Under the pieces are notes generated by a model. That model saw only the letters and a list, made by a program, of their open reading frames with translations. It was not told where the DNA came from and did not search any database. From contig JAIRVF010000084.1 of assembly GCA_031254035.1 (NCBI GenBank), positions 1-32,712 on the forward strand: 32,712 nucleotides of DNA. The letters run 5' to 3'. A program made the position numbers and the translations under genes. The stretch is from Paenibacillus sp. (GTDB taxonomy: Bacteria > Bacillota > Bacilli > Paenibacillales > Paenibacillaceae). Numbering within the stretch: the stretch's first letter is position 1; each line of letters starts with the position of its first letter. Shown here piece after piece: positions 31,681 to 32,712 of this stretch.

Positions 31681-31809
31681 GGGAAGAAGGGAAATCCCGA
31701 ACATCTTTCAGGGTTGTACGGCACAACCTCGATCACTCTTTTCGTTCCCGTGATGATCTTCTCCTTTCATATACCGTGCGGTTCCACTTCAGCTTCACCA
31801 TTCACTTCA

Positions 31810-32031
31810 TTATTTTCTGTTGCTTTTTATGATTCGAATGATTCCAAAGATTAGGCAGCATATTCCCAAAATGATTCCTATGTACATGGACGTATATGCA
31901 AAGTCAGGATATTCAGGATATTCTCCGTCGCCTACCGGACCAGTTTTCGGTTGATACAGATACCACAATCTAAGTGACGCTATAGCAATGATAAATAAAG
32001 ATAATATAGCCGATACGATTCCTCTGCCCAT
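31810..32031 (-). CDS. Small membrane protein (73 residues)
   Basis: An AAAGGGGGAA site lies about 13 bases upstream of the ATG at 32031, a wide spacing. Two membrane helices are visible (about 4-24, IVSAILSLFIIAIASLRLWYL, and 46-66, TSMYIGIILGICCLIFGII) around an acidic, Pro/Tyr-rich loop (GDGEYPEYPDF); the C-terminus is basic (IKSNRK). No family recognised. Confidence 0.6.
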   Translation of the reverse strand: MGRGIVSAILSLFIIAIASLRLWYLYQPKTGPVGDGEYPEYPDFAYTSMYIGIILGICCLIFGIIRIIKSNRK

Positions 32032-32117
32032 TGAATGGGATTCCCCCTTTCAAAAATCAGTGGCTACGTTGTAAAAACTCAATCCCTATCATAACGGGTG
32101 TCGGATCAATATTTTTT

Positions 32118-32250
32118 ACTATTTTCTAATTATTCCTCATCCGACCTTCAAGCAGTTTGATTTCCTCAATTGCCTCTTTAACAATAAGTTTCAAAATACT
32201 TCCCAGAATCAGTGAAAAAATTGAACAAATAATAAAATCAAAGTAAACAA
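32118..32250 (-). pseudogene. Possible small membrane protein fragment
   Basis: A minus-strand frame without an ATG/GTG/TTG start reads IDYIVYFDFIICSIFSLILG, then SILKLIVKEAIEEIKLLEGR and ends in MRNN plus stop near 32128. One hydrophobic helix followed by a charged helix suggests the tail of a small membrane protein. Confidence 0.3.
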
Positions 32251-32290
32251 TGTAATCTATCCTATGGCTCGGGCCACTATCACACTTCAG

Positions 32291-32712
32291 TTATTCCAAT
32301 ATCCACTGTGCCGCTTCCAAGATGTCTTCCGCAATAAAATCCGGATCCGTCCCCTTCCATTTATCCCGGTGCAACGTCAAGGATCCTTCACCCCATCCCG
32401 TTTTTACCAGGATCTTTCGGGCTCCGACTTGATGTGCCGCAAGCATGTCCGTATCTCCAACATCGCCGATCACGACACATTTGGTTAAATCCAGCTGATG
32501 TTCCTCGGCGGCTTTGAGCAGCATACCCGCTTTAGGTTTTCGGCAGTCACAAGTGTCGTTCATTGCATGCGGACAGATGAAAGCAGCATCAAAACCATAG
32601 GTTTTGAACTGCGCTTCGAATTCCTCCATAGTTGCCTGCCCCCGGGATATTCTGTGCTGATTCGTGAATGCAAACACTTTAATCCCTTGTTCCTTCAACA
32701 TCAGAATGGCCT
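32291..32712 (-). CDS. HAD-superfamily (IIIA) phosphatase, GmhB/histidinol-phosphatase-like, partial
   Basis: The frame is open to the window edge, so the N-terminus with the nucleophilic DxD motif lies outside. The visible 139 residues hold motif II (VFAFTNQHRISRG, with T for the phosphate), a cysteine/arginine block (ICPHAMNDTCDCRKPKAGML, containing the motif III lysine and C/H residues that bind zinc in GmhB proteins) and motif IV (VVIGDVGDTDMLAAHQVG). These fit D-glycero-D-manno-heptose-1,7-bisphosphate or histidinol-phosphate phosphatase relatives; Firmicute members are mostly of unassigned substrate. Confidence 0.85.
   Translation of the reverse strand, partial: AILMLKEQGIKVFAFTNQHRISRGQATMEEFEAQFKTYGFDAAFICPHAMNDTCDCRKPKAGMLLKAAEEHQLDLTKCVVIGDVGDTDMLAAHQVGARKILVKTGWGEGSLTLHRDKWKGTDPDFIAEDILEAAQWILE

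Noticed and set aside
1..32712. CRISPR arrays, tRNA or rRNA genes, prophage or replication origin
   Set aside because: No regularly spaced repeats, no cloverleaf or rRNA signatures, and no phage or initiator genes were recognised on either strand.

Overview
The window looks like chromosomal DNA of a low-to-moderate GC, spore-forming Firmicute, most likely Paenibacillus or a close relative. This is inferred from the protein types: an LRR protein with a copper-amine-oxidase-like C-terminus, a subtilase with FN3 and chitin-binding modules, HxlR and MerR regulators, strong GGAGG-type ribosome sites and several GTG/TTG starts. No rRNA, tRNA or CRISPR array was seen.

Layout. 1-1330: a decaying ABC-2 permease plus VanS-like kinase, the first frameshifted at a G8 tract and the second missing its phospho-acceptor region. 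1471-2973: a secreted LRR protein. About 3195-4690: an IS200/IS605-type (IS1341-like) element with an intact tnpB, inserted at the 3' end of a frameshifted secreted-protein gene (to 5427). 5689-6046: a scar joining a VOC fragment to an SDR fragment. 6207-11380: an intact minus-strand operon (response regulator, kinase, ABC ATPase, large FtsX-type permease). 11528-13666: an NIT-domain chemoreceptor. 14065-16146: a subtilisin-like protease. 16147-17143: a decayed stretch with a truncated alpha/beta hydrolase. 17242-18111: endonuclease IV. 18485-20697: a redox cluster (Crp/Fnr regulator, peroxiredoxin-like protein, divergent OsmC protein) with a Crp/Fnr-type palindrome between the divergent genes. 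20979-22527: a metallo-beta-lactamase-fold hydrolase divergent from a MerR regulator, both promoters having the 19-bp spacer typical of MerR control.

22.5-28.1 kb is an accessory, decaying segment bracketed by two direct copies (about 97% identical) of a discrete 118-bp sequence. It holds a frameshifted P-loop ATPase fragment, an intact HxlR/Old-Yellow-Enzyme pair, a broken HxlR/MFS pair that keeps a YodB-like operator, a hypothetical gene, a small membrane protein and an IS630 remnant; an SMI1/KNR4 fragment lies just outside.

28439-31484: a second OmpR-type two-component system divergent from a secreted PepSY/YcdB-like protein, with an 11-bp-period direct repeat between them. 31485-32712: a SinI-like fragment, a small membrane protein, and the C-terminal part of a HAD phosphatase that runs off the window.

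Most intact genes form sensor/effector units in envelope stress, redox and electrophile defence. The most unusual items are the 118-bp repeat, the regulator/operator pairs that can be read directly, and the tnpB element with its presumptive guide RNA. No clearly new multi-gene system could be demonstrated.
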